Shown here: one piece after another, positions 27,321-35,650 of the stretch
Numbering within the stretch: the first letter of the stretch is position 1
Layout: the number at the start of each line of letters is the position of its first letter
DNA from: UMGS1370 sp963557065
GTDB lineage: Bacteria; Bacillota; Clostridia; Lachnospirales; Lachnospiraceae
Reading direction: 5' to 3'
DNA: 64,000 nucleotides
NCBI GenBank assembly: GCA_963557065.1
Contig: CAUWCT010000003.1
Coordinates: forward strand, 30,264-94,263
The notes under the pieces: model-generated
Seen by the model: only the letters and a program-made list of their open reading frames with translations
Databases searched by the model: none
What the model was told of the DNA's origin: nothing
Made by a program: the position numbers and the translations under genes

Positions 27321-27347
27321 CATTTCAAGCAATAAAGAGGAAAAAAT

Positions 27348-29741
27348 ATGTTACAAACAAAAAAGTCAAAAGAATTAAAAAAGATGAAGCCACTATTATT
27401 GAAAATTGAGCAATTAGAAAATCAGATAAAATCTCTGACTGATGAAGAATTAAAAGCACAAACAGAAATGTTCAAAAAACGCTTAGCAAATGGAGAAAAA
27501 CTGGAAAAGCTATTGCCAGAAGCTTTTGCAACAGTACGAGAAGCTTCCTGGAGAGTGCTTGGTATGAGACAGTTCCCCGTGCAGTTGATGGGAGGGATTG
27601 CATTACATTATGGAAAAGTTGCGGAAATGAAAACAGGTGAAGGAAAAACATTAGTATGTGCAGCGCCAGCATATTTAAACGCACTTTCCGGTCAGGGGGT
27701 ATATGTAGTAACAGTAAATGATTACCTGGCTAAAAGAGATGCAGAAGAAATCGGAAAAATCCATCAGTTTCTTGGTTTGTCTGTAGGATGCGTTTTACAC
27801 GATATGACGCAGGCAGAACGAAAAGCTGCTTATGCATGTGATATCACATATGTTACAAATAATGAGTTAGGATTTGATTATCTACGTGATAATATGGCTA
27901 CTGGGAAAGAACAGGAGGTACTACGTGGATTAACGTATGCAATTATCGATGAAGCTGATTCGGTATTGATTGATGAAGCCCGAACACCTCTTATTATTTC
28001 CGGGCAGGATGGAAAATCCACAAAGATTTATGAGATTTGTGATATCCTGGCCAATATGATGGAACGCGGCATATATAAGAAGTTATCAACAGTCGATGTA
28101 TTAGCGGGAGAAATCAGGGAAGAATCCGGCGATTTTGTTGTGGATGAAAAAGAGAAAACAATTATGTTGACCGAAGCAGGAATAGAGAAAGTGGAACGGT
28201 TCTTTCATATTGAAGATTTATCCTCTCCTGATAACATTGCTTTGCAGCATAATGTGATTCTAGCATTGAAAGCAAACGAATTGATGAAAAAAGACAGGGA
28301 TTATGTGGTACAGGATGGAGAGATATTAATCGTAGATGAGTTTACAGGACGTATCATGCATGGAAGAAGATATTCGGATGGACTCCATCAGGCCATTGAA
28401 GCGAAAGAACGCGTAGCAGTCAAACAGGAAAGTCGTACCTTAGCGACAATCACTTTTCAAAGCTTTTTTAATAAATTCAAGCGGAAATCAGGAATGACTG
28501 GCACTGCAATGACAGAGAAAAAAGAATTTCGAAATATTTATGGCATGGATGTTGTCAGTATTCCAACAAATCGTCCAGTGATTCGTATCGATCATGAAGA
28601 TGCCGTCTATAAAACCAAAGGGGAAAAGTTTGCTGCGGTCATACACGAAGTAGAACGTGCTCATGCAACAGGACAACCTGTGCTAGTAGGAACGACGAAT
28701 GTAGAAACCTCGGAACTGCTAAGTTCTATGCTTAAACAAGCAGGGATTAAGCACCAAGTACTGAACGCAAAACATCATGCTATGGAAGCAGAAATCGTCG
28801 CAAATGCTGGAAAGCATGGACAGGTTACTATCGCAACCAATATGGCAGGAAGAGGTACTGATATTAAACTGGATATGGAGGCCCGAATGTCTGGTGGTCT
28901 TTTAGTGATTGGTACGGAGCGCCATGAATCCAGACGTATCGATAATCAGTTAATCGGACGTTCTGGAAGGCAGGGAGATCCTGGAGAGTCTAAATTCTTC
29001 CTTTCTTTGGAAGATAATTTACTCAGGATGTTTGGAACAGAAAAGTTTATGGAACTATTCCGACAGATGGGAGTGGAAGAAGGAGAGAAGATTCACCATT
29101 CTCTTCTTACCAAAGCAATTGCGAACGCCCAGAAAAAGATAGAGGGCAATTATTTTGGGATGAGAGAACAGTTGCTGAAATATGACAGGGTGAATAATGA
29201 ACAGCGGGAAATCATTTATGAGGATAGGCAAGCGATTTTAAACGGAACAGAAATGGAAACGATCGTACTATCTTATATGGATGAATGGTTGCGCTTAGCG
29301 GTGGAACAGATGGATCATAATAGAAAAGAGTGGAGAGTGGAAACACTTCGAGAAAAAATGTTGCCAATTATTCCTGAGATGCCATCTGGTTTAACAGATG
29401 AAAAACTGAAGCATATGAAAAAAAAGACTCTTTATCAGGAATTATATGCGCAAATAAAAGACCGATATGACTTCCTTCAAAAAGCCTTGGGCGGAAAAGA
29501 ATCAATGGAACAACTCATGCGGATCATCTTATTAAAAACCATTGACAATAAATGGATGACGCATTTGGACAATATGGAAAAACTCAAAGAGGGAATCGGT
29601 TTGATGGCTTATGGTCAAACGGATCCGGTTATTGCGTATAAACAGGAAGGTTATCGAATGTTCTTCGAAATGCTTGAGAATATCAAAATAGATACGCTTA
29701 GTACATTGTTTCATACACGTATACATTGGGAAAATACTTAA
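27348..29741 (+). CDS. secA: Element-encoded SecA preprotein translocase ATPase
   Basis: 797 residues. Walker A is MKTGEGKT (near 94), Walker B IIDEADS (near 202), then the preprotein cross-linking region, GMTGTAMTEKKEF, the second nucleotide domain with TNMAGRGTDIKL and LIGRSGRQGDPGESKFFLSLEDNLLRMFG, and the helical scaffold/wing ending at TRIHWENT. It lacks the C-terminal zinc-binding Cys/His tail of housekeeping SecA. It would drive export through a SecYE channel, and matching SecY and SecE genes lie at 48938-50459. Base composition is lower in GC than the chromosomal genes to its left. It may be an accessory SecA; it is too complete to call decayed. Confidence 0.94.
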   Translation: MLQTKKSKELKKMKPLLLKIEQLENQIKSLTDEELKAQTEMFKKRLANGEKLEKLLPEAFATVREASWRVLGMRQFPVQLMGGIALHYGKVAEMKTGEGKTLVCAAPAYLNALSGQGVYVVTVNDYLAKRDAEEIGKIHQFLGLSVGCVLHDMTQAERKAAYACDITYVTNNELGFDYLRDNMATGKEQEVLRGLTYAIIDEADSVLIDEARTPLIISGQDGKSTKIYEICDILANMMERGIYKKLSTVDVLAGEIREESGDFVVDEKEKTIMLTEAGIEKVERFFHIEDLSSPDNIALQHNVILALKANELMKKDRDYVVQDGEILIVDEFTGRIMHGRRYSDGLHQAIEAKERVAVKQESRTLATITFQSFFNKFKRKSGMTGTAMTEKKEFRNIYGMDVVSIPTNRPVIRIDHEDAVYKTKGEKFAAVIHEVERAHATGQPVLVGTTNVETSELLSSMLKQAGIKHQVLNAKHHAMEAEIVANAGKHGQVTIATNMAGRGTDIKLDMEARMSGGLLVIGTERHESRRIDNQLIGRSGRQGDPGESKFFLSLEDNLLRMFGTEKFMELFRQMGVEEGEKIHHSLLTKAIANAQKKIEGNYFGMREQLLKYDRVNNEQREIIYEDRQAILNGTEMETIVLSYMDEWLRLAVEQMDHNRKEWRVETLREKMLPIIPEMPSGLTDEKLKHMKKKTLYQELYAQIKDRYDFLQKALGGKESMEQLMRIILLKTIDNKWMTHLDNMEKLKEGIGLMAYGQTDPVIAYKQEGYRMFFEMLENIKIDTLSTLFHTRIHWENT

Positions 29742-29768
29742 ACCATCCATGTCAGACGAAAAAATAAG

Positions 29769-29806
29769 AGTTGGCTCTTTGTTCAGAACCAACTTTTATT
29801 TTTTTC
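29769..29806 (+). terminator. Terminator after secA
   Basis: AGTTGG and CCAACT arms (29769 and 29789) followed by a T-rich tract. Confidence 0.7.
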
Positions 29807-29818
29807 TTATAAAAAAGA

Positions 29819-29834
29819 ATCCAATTCCATAATT
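29819..29834 (+). promoter_or_regulatory. ATCC-N4-CCATAATT motif before ssb
   Basis: Strict copy; AACCCGAAA follows, and the ssb ATG is 67 bases downstream. No canonical -10 lies between them. Confidence 0.6.
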
Positions 29835-29901
29835 AACCCGAAACAATAAAGTAATTTGAGTTGAAAATCACTCAAAAAAATGATGGGTAAAGGAGAACAC
29901 T

Positions 29902-30381
29902 ATGAACAAAGTAATTTTAATGGGTAGGCTGACAAGAGATCCGGAGATTCGTTATTCTCAAGGGGAAAATCCGATGGCAATTGCAAGATATACGCTTGCA
30001 GTAGATCGAAGAGGACGCAAAAACAATCAGAATGAACAGAATGCTGATTTCATCAACTGCGTAGCATTTCGAGGCGCTGGTGAGTTTGCGGAAAAGTATT
30101 TTCATCAGGGGATGAGAGTTCTGGTAAGCGGGCGTATTCAGACAGGCAGCTATATCAATAAAGATGGGCAGAAAGTCTATACAACAGAAGTGATTGTTGA
30201 AGATCAGGAATTTGCGGATAGCAAAAACGCAAACGCCGGCGGAAATAATCAGGGATATGCGGGAGCTGACCAGAATGGATATAATGCTGGCGGCGCAAGC
30301 ATGGATGGATACGGAAATACCGACGACACATATATGGATGGTTTTAACTACGGCGATGATGAAGGATTACCGTTTAACTAA
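29902..30381 (+). CDS. ssb: Single-stranded DNA-binding protein
   Basis: 159 residues. OB-fold start NKVILMGRLTRDPEIRYS, then FINCVAFRGAGEFAEKYFHQGMRVLVSGRIQTGSY, a Gly/Asn/Tyr-rich linker from about 112, and an acidic tip ending DDEGLPFN, the partner-binding tail. A private SSB on an element usually accompanies replication or conjugation; the 5' nuclease and ligase genes in the same region fit this. Confidence 0.94.
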   Translation: MNKVILMGRLTRDPEIRYSQGENPMAIARYTLAVDRRGRKNNQNEQNADFINCVAFRGAGEFAEKYFHQGMRVLVSGRIQTGSYINKDGQKVYTTEVIVEDQEFADSKNANAGGNNQGYAGADQNGYNAGGASMDGYGNTDDTYMDGFNYGDDEGLPFN

Positions 30382-30422
30382 AGCTTCCAGTACATTCTCG
30401 GTACATAATTTTTGAGTGAAAG

Positions 30423-30460
30423 CAGGAGCTGCATTGATTGTGCAGTTCCTGTTTTTTTTT
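30423..30460 (+). terminator. Terminator after ssb
   Basis: CAGGAGCTGCA and TGCAGTTCCTG pair around TTGATTG and are followed by a run of T. Confidence 0.85.
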
Positions 30461-30568
30461 GAGAAGAAACTTGCGGATAAGAAAAAATGTATTTTTACAA
30501 AAATTTATGATAAACCAACAAAAATGATGTATCGCTTTTATCTCGCAGCATGAACAGAATTTATTCTC

Positions 30569-30584
30569 ATCCAATTCCATAATT
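30569..30584 (+). promoter_or_regulatory. ATCC-N4-CCATAATT motif before 30627 gene
   Basis: Strict copy with the same N4 (AATT) as the ssb copy; the ATG is 42 bases downstream. Confidence 0.6.
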
Positions 30585-30626
30585 GTCTTGAAACGTACAA
30601 AAGAAATAAGAGAAAGGAAGAAAAAC

Positions 30627-31154
30627 ATGAGTAAGATTTGCGAAATGTTAAAAATGGATGTTTCTGATCCAGAAATCGTAAAAACATTGGCGAAAACTAT
30701 TTCTGATGAATGTAACAATGTGTTTTTTCCATGTGAAGAAATTGCAAAGGAAATTGATCAGGATGATATGGCGAGTGCTCGCTTTCTTCACGTAGCCGCT
30801 TTATGGGTAGAAGCAAGGGCAAATGATTATATGCAGAAAAGTTATGACGGTCGAGATGAGATCTCAGCTAAGATTGGCAATGAACTGCTCGATAGTCATT
30901 ACATTCAGGAAGAGCTTGAGAAGGAAGATGATTTTTCAGTCATTGCAAAGTCTGTGATTTATGGTGCCAGAAGAAACTGTTTTACGGATCATGATACGTT
31001 ACAACAAATGCATCGGACATTAAAACAGACGTTTTCTACGCTAGTATTCCGTTATCTGGACCTTTTGGAAACAGGTAGTGTGATGCATAAAACCATGCTG
31101 GAACAGATGCGGGAAAAATATGGCGTGGACTGGTATCGGTGTCCGTTTATTTAG
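30627..31154 (+). CDS. Hypothetical helical protein
   Basis: 175 residues from the ATG at 30627, chosen because GAAAGGAAG precedes it. The sequence is acidic and predicted mostly helical, with no membrane segment or recognised domain. Residue pattern (many Asp/Glu, a central run ELEKEDDFSVIAKSVIYGARR) gives no clear family. It has the element motif upstream and the truncated 31167 gene 12 bases downstream, so the two probably formed an operon before the IscB insertion. Confidence 0.7.
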   Translation: MSKICEMLKMDVSDPEIVKTLAKTISDECNNVFFPCEEIAKEIDQDDMASARFLHVAALWVEARANDYMQKSYDGRDEISAKIGNELLDSHYIQEELEKEDDFSVIAKSVIYGARRNCFTDHDTLQQMHRTLKQTFSTLVFRYLDLLETGSVMHKTMLEQMREKYGVDWYRCPFI

Positions 31155-31166
31155 AGGAGGAGCAAT

Positions 31167-31355
31167 ATGAAAAAAGAACCAATCGCTCATTCCAATGGGA
31201 TTTTAAACTTAAAGTATTTACGGGAGGAAGCAAAAACAATAACTCCGGAAAGAGAGAGGAAAATACTGGAAAGAAATAGGGTTTTAAGCCAACTACCGGT
31301 AAGTGAACGTAGAAAATGGAGTCAACCAACTCGGTCATTGAATGGCCGAACATGA
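31167..31355 (+). pseudogene. 5' fragment of gene cut by IscB element 1
   Basis: Good ribosome site GAGGAGGAG and ATG. About 52 native residues (ends near VSERRKW) are followed by residues encoded by the IscB left end and a stop. The other part probably continues at 33094-33354. The intact protein is not recognised. Confidence 0.6.
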
Positions 31356-31636
31356 GGAAGCAGGTTCTTCGGAGCCGAATCCTTGCGCGAAGCCATTCTT
31401 TCGTGGTTGAGTAGCGGCTGGCCGCCGCAGCGAAAGCTGCGTGCCAGAAGTTTTGCCGTGATCATGGCAGTCTATGCTTCTCCAGTAGATAAGCCATGCG
31501 GGTACCGTTAATGAGGCAAACCGGGAATAAAGCCAGTACGGTATCCGTTTTTAAGCGGAGGAACTCGCGAGGAGACGCATTCGCAGAAGTGCAGATACAA
31601 AACAAGGGCGTAACTGCCAATTAATAAGGAGCAACT
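31321..31636 (+). ncRNA. Candidate omega-RNA of IscB element 1
   Basis: Non-coding leader between the left end and iscB. It shares the end hairpin and a GGTTGA-TAGC segment near 31415 with the leaders at 37121 and 42944. In characterised IscB systems the guide lies at the 5' end of this RNA, outside the left end, and the scaffold precedes the gene. Confidence 0.5.
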
Positions 31637-33093
31637 ATGGTAATCGTATTAGACAGACACAAACGGCCGCTCGAATTTATGACCGAACGCAGATGCCGGA
31701 TCGTCATGGAAGAGAGACGTGCTGTCCTGTATCGGATATTTCCGACCGTCATCATCATGAAAGATGTGGATGCAGGAGATATTCCGGATCTGCCGGAATA
31801 TCGGATCAAGATCGATCCTGGCTCCATCCATACAGGGATTGCCATCGTCCGGATTGATACAAACGAAATGATGTATGCCATGCAGATCGAACACCGGGGA
31901 GGACAGATCAAGGCAAACCTGGAAACAAGGGCATCTGTCAGAAGGAACCGCAGGCAGCGGGAGACCTGGTACCGGCGTCCCAAATGGGGAACGGGTGTAC
32001 TGGGAAGAACCATACCTCATACGATAGCAGCCGTAAGAATGGCTGGCTTCCGCCAAGCGTCAAAAGCGTGGGTGACAACATCCTGGCATGGGTAAATCGC
32101 CTGAGGAGATGGATCAACATCACAGAATGCTGCTTTGAAGTCGTACGCTTTGATACACAGCTGATGGAGAATCCGGATATTGAGGGAGTGGAGTACCAGC
32201 ATGGTACCCTGTACGGATACGAAGTACGGGAGTACCTGATGGAAACCTACGGGCATACCTGCCAGTATTGTGGCGGGAAATCCAATGCCCCGATCCTTGA
32301 ATGGGAACATAAGATTCCGAAATCAAGGGGTGGTTCCGACAGTATGAAAAATGCCACCTTGGCGTGCAAGAGCTGTAACCAGGATAAGGGTAACCGGAAG
32401 CTGGATGAATGGCTTCAGGCATTAAAAGACCGCGTATCCAGAAAATCCGGCTGTCAAAAAGAGCTGGATCAGGTCCGTATCGAGATGGTGGAAAACATCA
32501 TGGCAGGCAAAGCGCCTGTCAAAGAACTCCGCTATGCCGCATGGGTTAATTCAACCAGACGGTATGTGGAGAAAGGATTATTCCGGATCTTCGGTAATGT
32601 CGAATGTTCCAGTGGTGGAAAAACAAAATATAACCGTACAATGCTCGGTTATCCAAAAGATCATCATTACGATGCCCTCTGTGTTGGGACAGTACCGGAA
32701 ACAGGTTACATCGACCGGACGCATGGGTATTACCTCAATGCAAAAGCAACGGGTAGAGGTTCCAGGCTCAGAAGTAAGATCAACAAATGCGGGATCATTG
32801 TCACGAAATGGTATGACCGGAGCAAGACCGTCTATGGATTCCAGACCGGGGATATCGTATGCGCCGAAGTACCGCACAGGGATAAGAAACCTTTTAAATA
32901 CGAAGGCAGATTTATTGGACGAGTCATGGTGAGAAAAAACGGATATTTCGATATTCGCACCATTGATAATAAGCTGGTAACAGTTAAACAGGAGTTCTGT
33001 AAATTAGTACAGAACAATTCTGGATATCAGTATACAATGCAAAAGACTGCAGCAATTTCTCTCGGCCATTTAATGACCGAGGATCCTTGCTGA
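31637..33093 (+). pseudogene. iscB: iscB, RNA-guided nuclease gene with frameshift
   Basis: Two overlapping frames together encode a full IscB of about 485 residues. The first frame (31637 on) carries the N-terminal part, RuvC-I RIKIDPGSIHTGIAIV and the Arg-rich bridge helix SVRRNRRQRETWYRR. The second frame (joined near 31985) carries GWLPPSV, RuvC-II CFEVVRFDTQLM, an HNH domain with EHKIPKSRGGSD and CKSCNQDKG, and RuvC-III KDHHYDALCVG. The shift lies at a four-G run (31986-31989); one extra G would restore a single frame. All catalytic residues remain, so loss is recent, or the G run is a sequencing error or slippage site. Confidence 0.85.
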
Positions 33094-33354
33094 TATGTCC
33101 TGAAAGACGTAGCAGCCGTAAGACAGGCTATCACAGACGCAGTAATGGAATTCTGTCAGACAGAAGATGGAAGAAAGGTATACGAAGGGAACTGTAATAA
33201 TTTTAACTGGGGAGATCTCAACGCTTATCTTCCGGAAACCATCTTAAATAAGTACGGTTTATACAAACCAGATGACGCATCAAAGGATATTTTGGAAGTG
33301 AATTTTAACGAACAACTCATTTCTGAAACAGATGTTTTTGAGGAGGAAGAGTAA
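33094..33354 (+). pseudogene. 3' fragment of gene cut by IscB element 1
   Basis: Directly after the iscB stop the frame continues open as YVLKDVAAVRQAITDAVMEF and on to an acidic end FEEEE. An internal ATG at 33145 could give a 69-residue product but lacks a ribosome site. It is probably the tail of the gene starting at 31167. Confidence 0.55.
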
Positions 33355-33355
33355 C

Positions 33356-33604
33356 ATGCATCACAAAGAAAGTAAAGCGATCTGGCTAATCAATAAAAAT
33401 AGTCGTACCGCCTTAGGACAACTGGATTATCTGCCACGAAGAGGAGAAAGATTGCTATATTCGATGACAGGATCCATGTACGAATTAGAATATGAGGTAG
33501 ACATGGTTTTGTATTGTCAAAGAGAGAATGCAATCTGTGTATTTGTAGAACTTGTACAGAGTGAATACAGCCAGATTTTACGTTCTGTCAATTGGGACCT
33601 GTAA
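33356..33604 (+). CDS. Hypothetical small protein
   Basis: 82 residues from the ATG at 33356, preceded by GAGGAGG. Predicted mainly beta-strand with YLPRRGERLLYSMTGSMYELEYEVDMVLY, no membrane segment, no family recognised. It overlaps the upstream acidic ORF region by ribosome-site sharing and likely belonged to the same operon. Confidence 0.65.
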   Translation: MHHKESKAIWLINKNSRTALGQLDYLPRRGERLLYSMTGSMYELEYEVDMVLYCQRENAICVFVELVQSEYSQILRSVNWDL

Positions 33605-33608
33605 TCAT

Positions 33609-33833
33609 ATGTTTATAAGAAAGGAAAGCAAAAAAAAGTGCAACGAGGCAAAATATGTAGTTGTTATGATTAGCGAATCCTATGCATGGGCCGGATACGG
33701 AGATACAGAAGAAGAAGCAAAAGAAATGATACAGAAAAAATACAGCGAAATCATGGGAGAAATTTCCATGGAAGAGTTGGAAAAGAGTATGGATTCTGGG
33801 TCATGGAATGCGGACAGGATGACGGCATTATAA
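33609..33833 (+). CDS. Hypothetical small protein
   Basis: 74 residues if the ATG at 33609 is used; no good ribosome site is visible there and a later ATG at 33666 is possible. The core YVVVMISESYAWAGYGDTEEEAKEMIQKKYSEIM resembles the small two-strand one-helix HicB/YcfA-like fold in spacing, but this is weak. It precedes the lipoprotein gene by 23 bases. Confidence 0.55.
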   Translation: MFIRKESKKKCNEAKYVVVMISESYAWAGYGDTEEEAKEMIQKKYSEIMGEISMEELEKSMDSGSWNADRMTAL

Positions 33834-33856
33834 TTACGCTGTAAGGAGACAAAAGA

Positions 33857-34486
33857 ATGAAGAAAATTTACAAAATATGTGGGATACTGTTTTGTATCAT
33901 GACGTTTTTATCTGGATGCGCTTCTTTAAAAGCAGGAATTTCAGAATTAAAAGGCAGTATCACAGGAAATACCTACACTATCGACACGTTCGATAATTTT
34001 GGTACTTTAACCATGCAGACGCATGGAGAAAACATTAATATGACTCCAAATATTGTAGAAGAACCGGTATATTCTTCAAGTGGAGGATAGGGGTACACGG
34101 AAAGCATGTCTTCAGTCATGACAATCACGATCGACGGGCATGAAATGATCACATGCGGAGACACCTGCATTTTTTATGAAGACGGTCTGAAGCCGGAAGT
34201 AATTTTTAACGAAGAGCCCATACAGGTCAACTCAAATTCGGAAAGCTTCAGCGATGCGACGATTATTGCAGGAACTATAAATCAGTACAAAAATGCATTT
34301 GGAAAGCCTATGATTGTGGTCGTAAAATCACAGACCGGTTCCCCAATTTATGCGTTTTCCGACAAGGAAGTCAACTGGGAAGTGTCAGAAGACCTTCCGA
34401 AAACCACAAGGTTATCCATCGATGGAAAGCTTATGTATATCCATCGAGGGACATTTCAGTTAATCGATAGCGCACTTTTGCAGTAA
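33857..34486 (+). pseudogene. Lipoprotein gene with in-frame TAG
   Basis: One frame spans both parts. The first part starts MKKIYKICGILFCIMTFLSG and has a lipobox with Cys at 21 (LSGC), then KGSITGNTYTIDTFDNFG. After residue 77 comes TAG (34088-34090), then GYTESMSSVMTITIDGHE and a continuous beta-rich domain to LLQ. Joined length is 209 codons. I associate the shape with Gram-positive lipoproteins of unknown function, perhaps DUF5052, but am not certain. Other genes here end in TAG, so general recoding is unlikely; a nonsense mutation or read-through is. Confidence 0.7.
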
Positions 34487-34505
34487 TATGATTCATTTTT
34501 CTTTC

Positions 34506-34535
34506 AAGAGTCTCTGGAAACAGAGGCTCTTTTGT
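34506..34535 (+). terminator. Terminator after lipoprotein gene
   Basis: AAGAGTCTCTG and CAGAGGCTCTT pair around a GAAA loop, then T residues. Confidence 0.85.
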
Positions 34536-34539
34536 ATTC

Positions 34540-34555
34540 TTCCGCTTCCATAATT
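34540..34555 (+). promoter_or_regulatory. TTCC-N4-CCATAATT motif before 34602 gene
   Basis: One change from the strict motif (TTCC for ATCC); ATG 46 bases downstream, with AAATAGAAAC after the core. Confidence 0.6.
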
Positions 34556-34601
34556 AAATAGAAACAGATCAAGGTATATGAGAAAAGGAGATTGCGAAAT
34601 T

Positions 34602-35000
34602 ATGGAAAAATGGAACACTTACTCATTAACACAGCTATCTGAAAAGGCGAAGAAATGTTTACCGGATGTGTTGAAGGACATGGGGTATGAAGGACGATTT
34701 AAAATTCAGTCTGATGCGTTGCTGATCCGCTCCACATTCCAGGTAGTTTCCAGAGCATTTCAGCAAGCAGAAAATCTGGCTCATGGAGAAAAAGGACACC
34801 TGATTCATATTCGCCAGACTGCCTATTCTTCTTTGTGGGTACCAGAATCAGAAGCAAAAACGCTGAAAGAGGCCTATCAGACTGCAATCAATGCAGTTGA
34901 TAATGGCTGGCCGGTAGAAAATAATCCGGAAACTTCTGTAGGATGCAGCGTAGACGGAGAAGGTTTCCGTGAAGAGTGGGAGCTGGAATATTTGCGTTAA
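34602..35000 (+). CDS. Hypothetical protein
   Basis: 132 residues from the ATG at 34602 after AAAAGGAG; an upstream in-frame ATG lacks a ribosome site. Soluble, mixed composition, no recognised domain. It begins a short run of co-directional genes (34602, 35022, 35336) under one element motif, ending before the 5' nuclease gene. Confidence 0.65.
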   Translation: MEKWNTYSLTQLSEKAKKCLPDVLKDMGYEGRFKIQSDALLIRSTFQVVSRAFQQAENLAHGEKGHLIHIRQTAYSSLWVPESEAKTLKEAYQTAINAVDNGWPVENNPETSVGCSVDGEGFREEWELEYLR

Positions 35001-35021
35001 AAATAACAAAGGAGAATATCA

Positions 35022-35360
35022 ATGAGAATTATAACGAAATATGAATTGGAAGAAGGGGACCTAGAATTACTGCAAAAAGAACTGCCGGATCATCCATGTG
35101 AACAATGTGCTGATCATGAATGTTATCATTGTGATGAAGAAAATGAATATGAGACCTGTGTGAAAATTTACAAGGAGCGAAATCTTTATGAATTAGCACA
35201 GGAAATGAAAAAGGTGTATGAATACGACCGAAAACTCAAAGAAATTAAGAAAGAACAGATGGAAGTCGTACGATCGATTAACGAGAAAATTGGCGTTCCG
35301 GTCATACGACGCGTAGACAAAAAGGAGAGAAAAGAATGGCAGATAGTACAACCGAAATAA
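35022..35360 (+). CDS. Hypothetical Cys-rich N-terminus protein with helical tail
   Basis: 112 residues. Residues 26-48 contain CEQCADHECYHC and a further Cys, suggesting a small metal site. The rest is a charged helix likely to be coiled coil. No known family. Its 3' end overlaps the next gene by 25 bases in another frame, which suggests translational coupling. Confidence 0.65.
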   Translation: MRIITKYELEEGDLELLQKELPDHPCEQCADHECYHCDEENEYETCVKIYKERNLYELAQEMKKVYEYDRKLKEIKKEQMEVVRSINEKIGVPVIRRVDKKERKEWQIVQPK

Positions 35361-35560
35361 CTGTGGAGGAAATGCATGCATACGGATATCTCTGGGATGG
35401 TATGACACCACTGGATCCAGAAACAGCAGAGAAAATATTTTTGGAAGGAAACAAAGTAATTTATTGTCTGTATCCAGATGATACAGAAGGTGCAGCTGAC
35501 ACTTTGGAGGATATCCATAGACATGCACAGCATGGTGGAATCTTTGGCATCGAAGATTAA
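35336..35560 (+). CDS. Hypothetical small acidic protein
   Basis: 74 residues, ribosome site AAAGGAGAG inside the preceding gene. Acidic, with a GYLWDGMTPLDPETAEKIF stretch. Proteins of this size and pattern recur in Clostridia mobile elements without known function; that statement is from memory and not tested. Confidence 0.6.
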   Translation: MADSTTEITVEEMHAYGYLWDGMTPLDPETAEKIFLEGNKVIYCLYPDDTEGAADTLEDIHRHAQHGGIFGIED

Positions 35561-35575
35561 AATGAGCACATTTGT

Positions 35576-35587
35576 ATCCGCATAATT
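35576..35587 (+). promoter_or_regulatory. Hybrid motif ATCCGCATAATT
   Basis: ATCC is joined directly to GCATAATT and TATCCGCA is also present, so this copy combines parts of both recurrent element motifs. The 5' nuclease ATG is 63 bases downstream. Confidence 0.5.
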
Positions 35588-35650
35588 GTTATATCGAAAT
35601 CTCACAACGGGAGTTGGTAGCAGCTCCTGTTTTTAAAGGAAGGAAAGAAA

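Larger units (their letters stand above)
26949..27347. other. AT-rich gap at the chromosome/element boundary
   Basis: About 400 bases without a gene. It holds the terminator after rpmF, then very AT-rich sequence, a short CTGAC/GTCAG hairpin near 27220, repeated CAATAATGACTT units, and the CCATAATT motif before secA. No integrase gene is visible on this side and no tRNA flanks the boundary. Confidence 0.6.
31321..33093 (+). mobile_element. IscB element 1 (non-autonomous, IS200/IS605-related)
   Basis: Left end GTCAACCAA followed by a hairpin with arms TCGGTCA and TGGCCGA around TTGAA; right end at 33061-33081 carries the same hairpin type (CTCGGCCA and TGACCGAG arms). Between are a roughly 300-base structured leader and a frameshifted iscB. 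No tnpA is present, so movement would need a transposase in trans. Confidence 0.75.

Noticed and set aside
33857..34486. Amber stop recoding across the element
   Set aside because: Other good genes here, for example 51963-52289 and 48242-48439, end in TAG, so TAG is still a stop in general.
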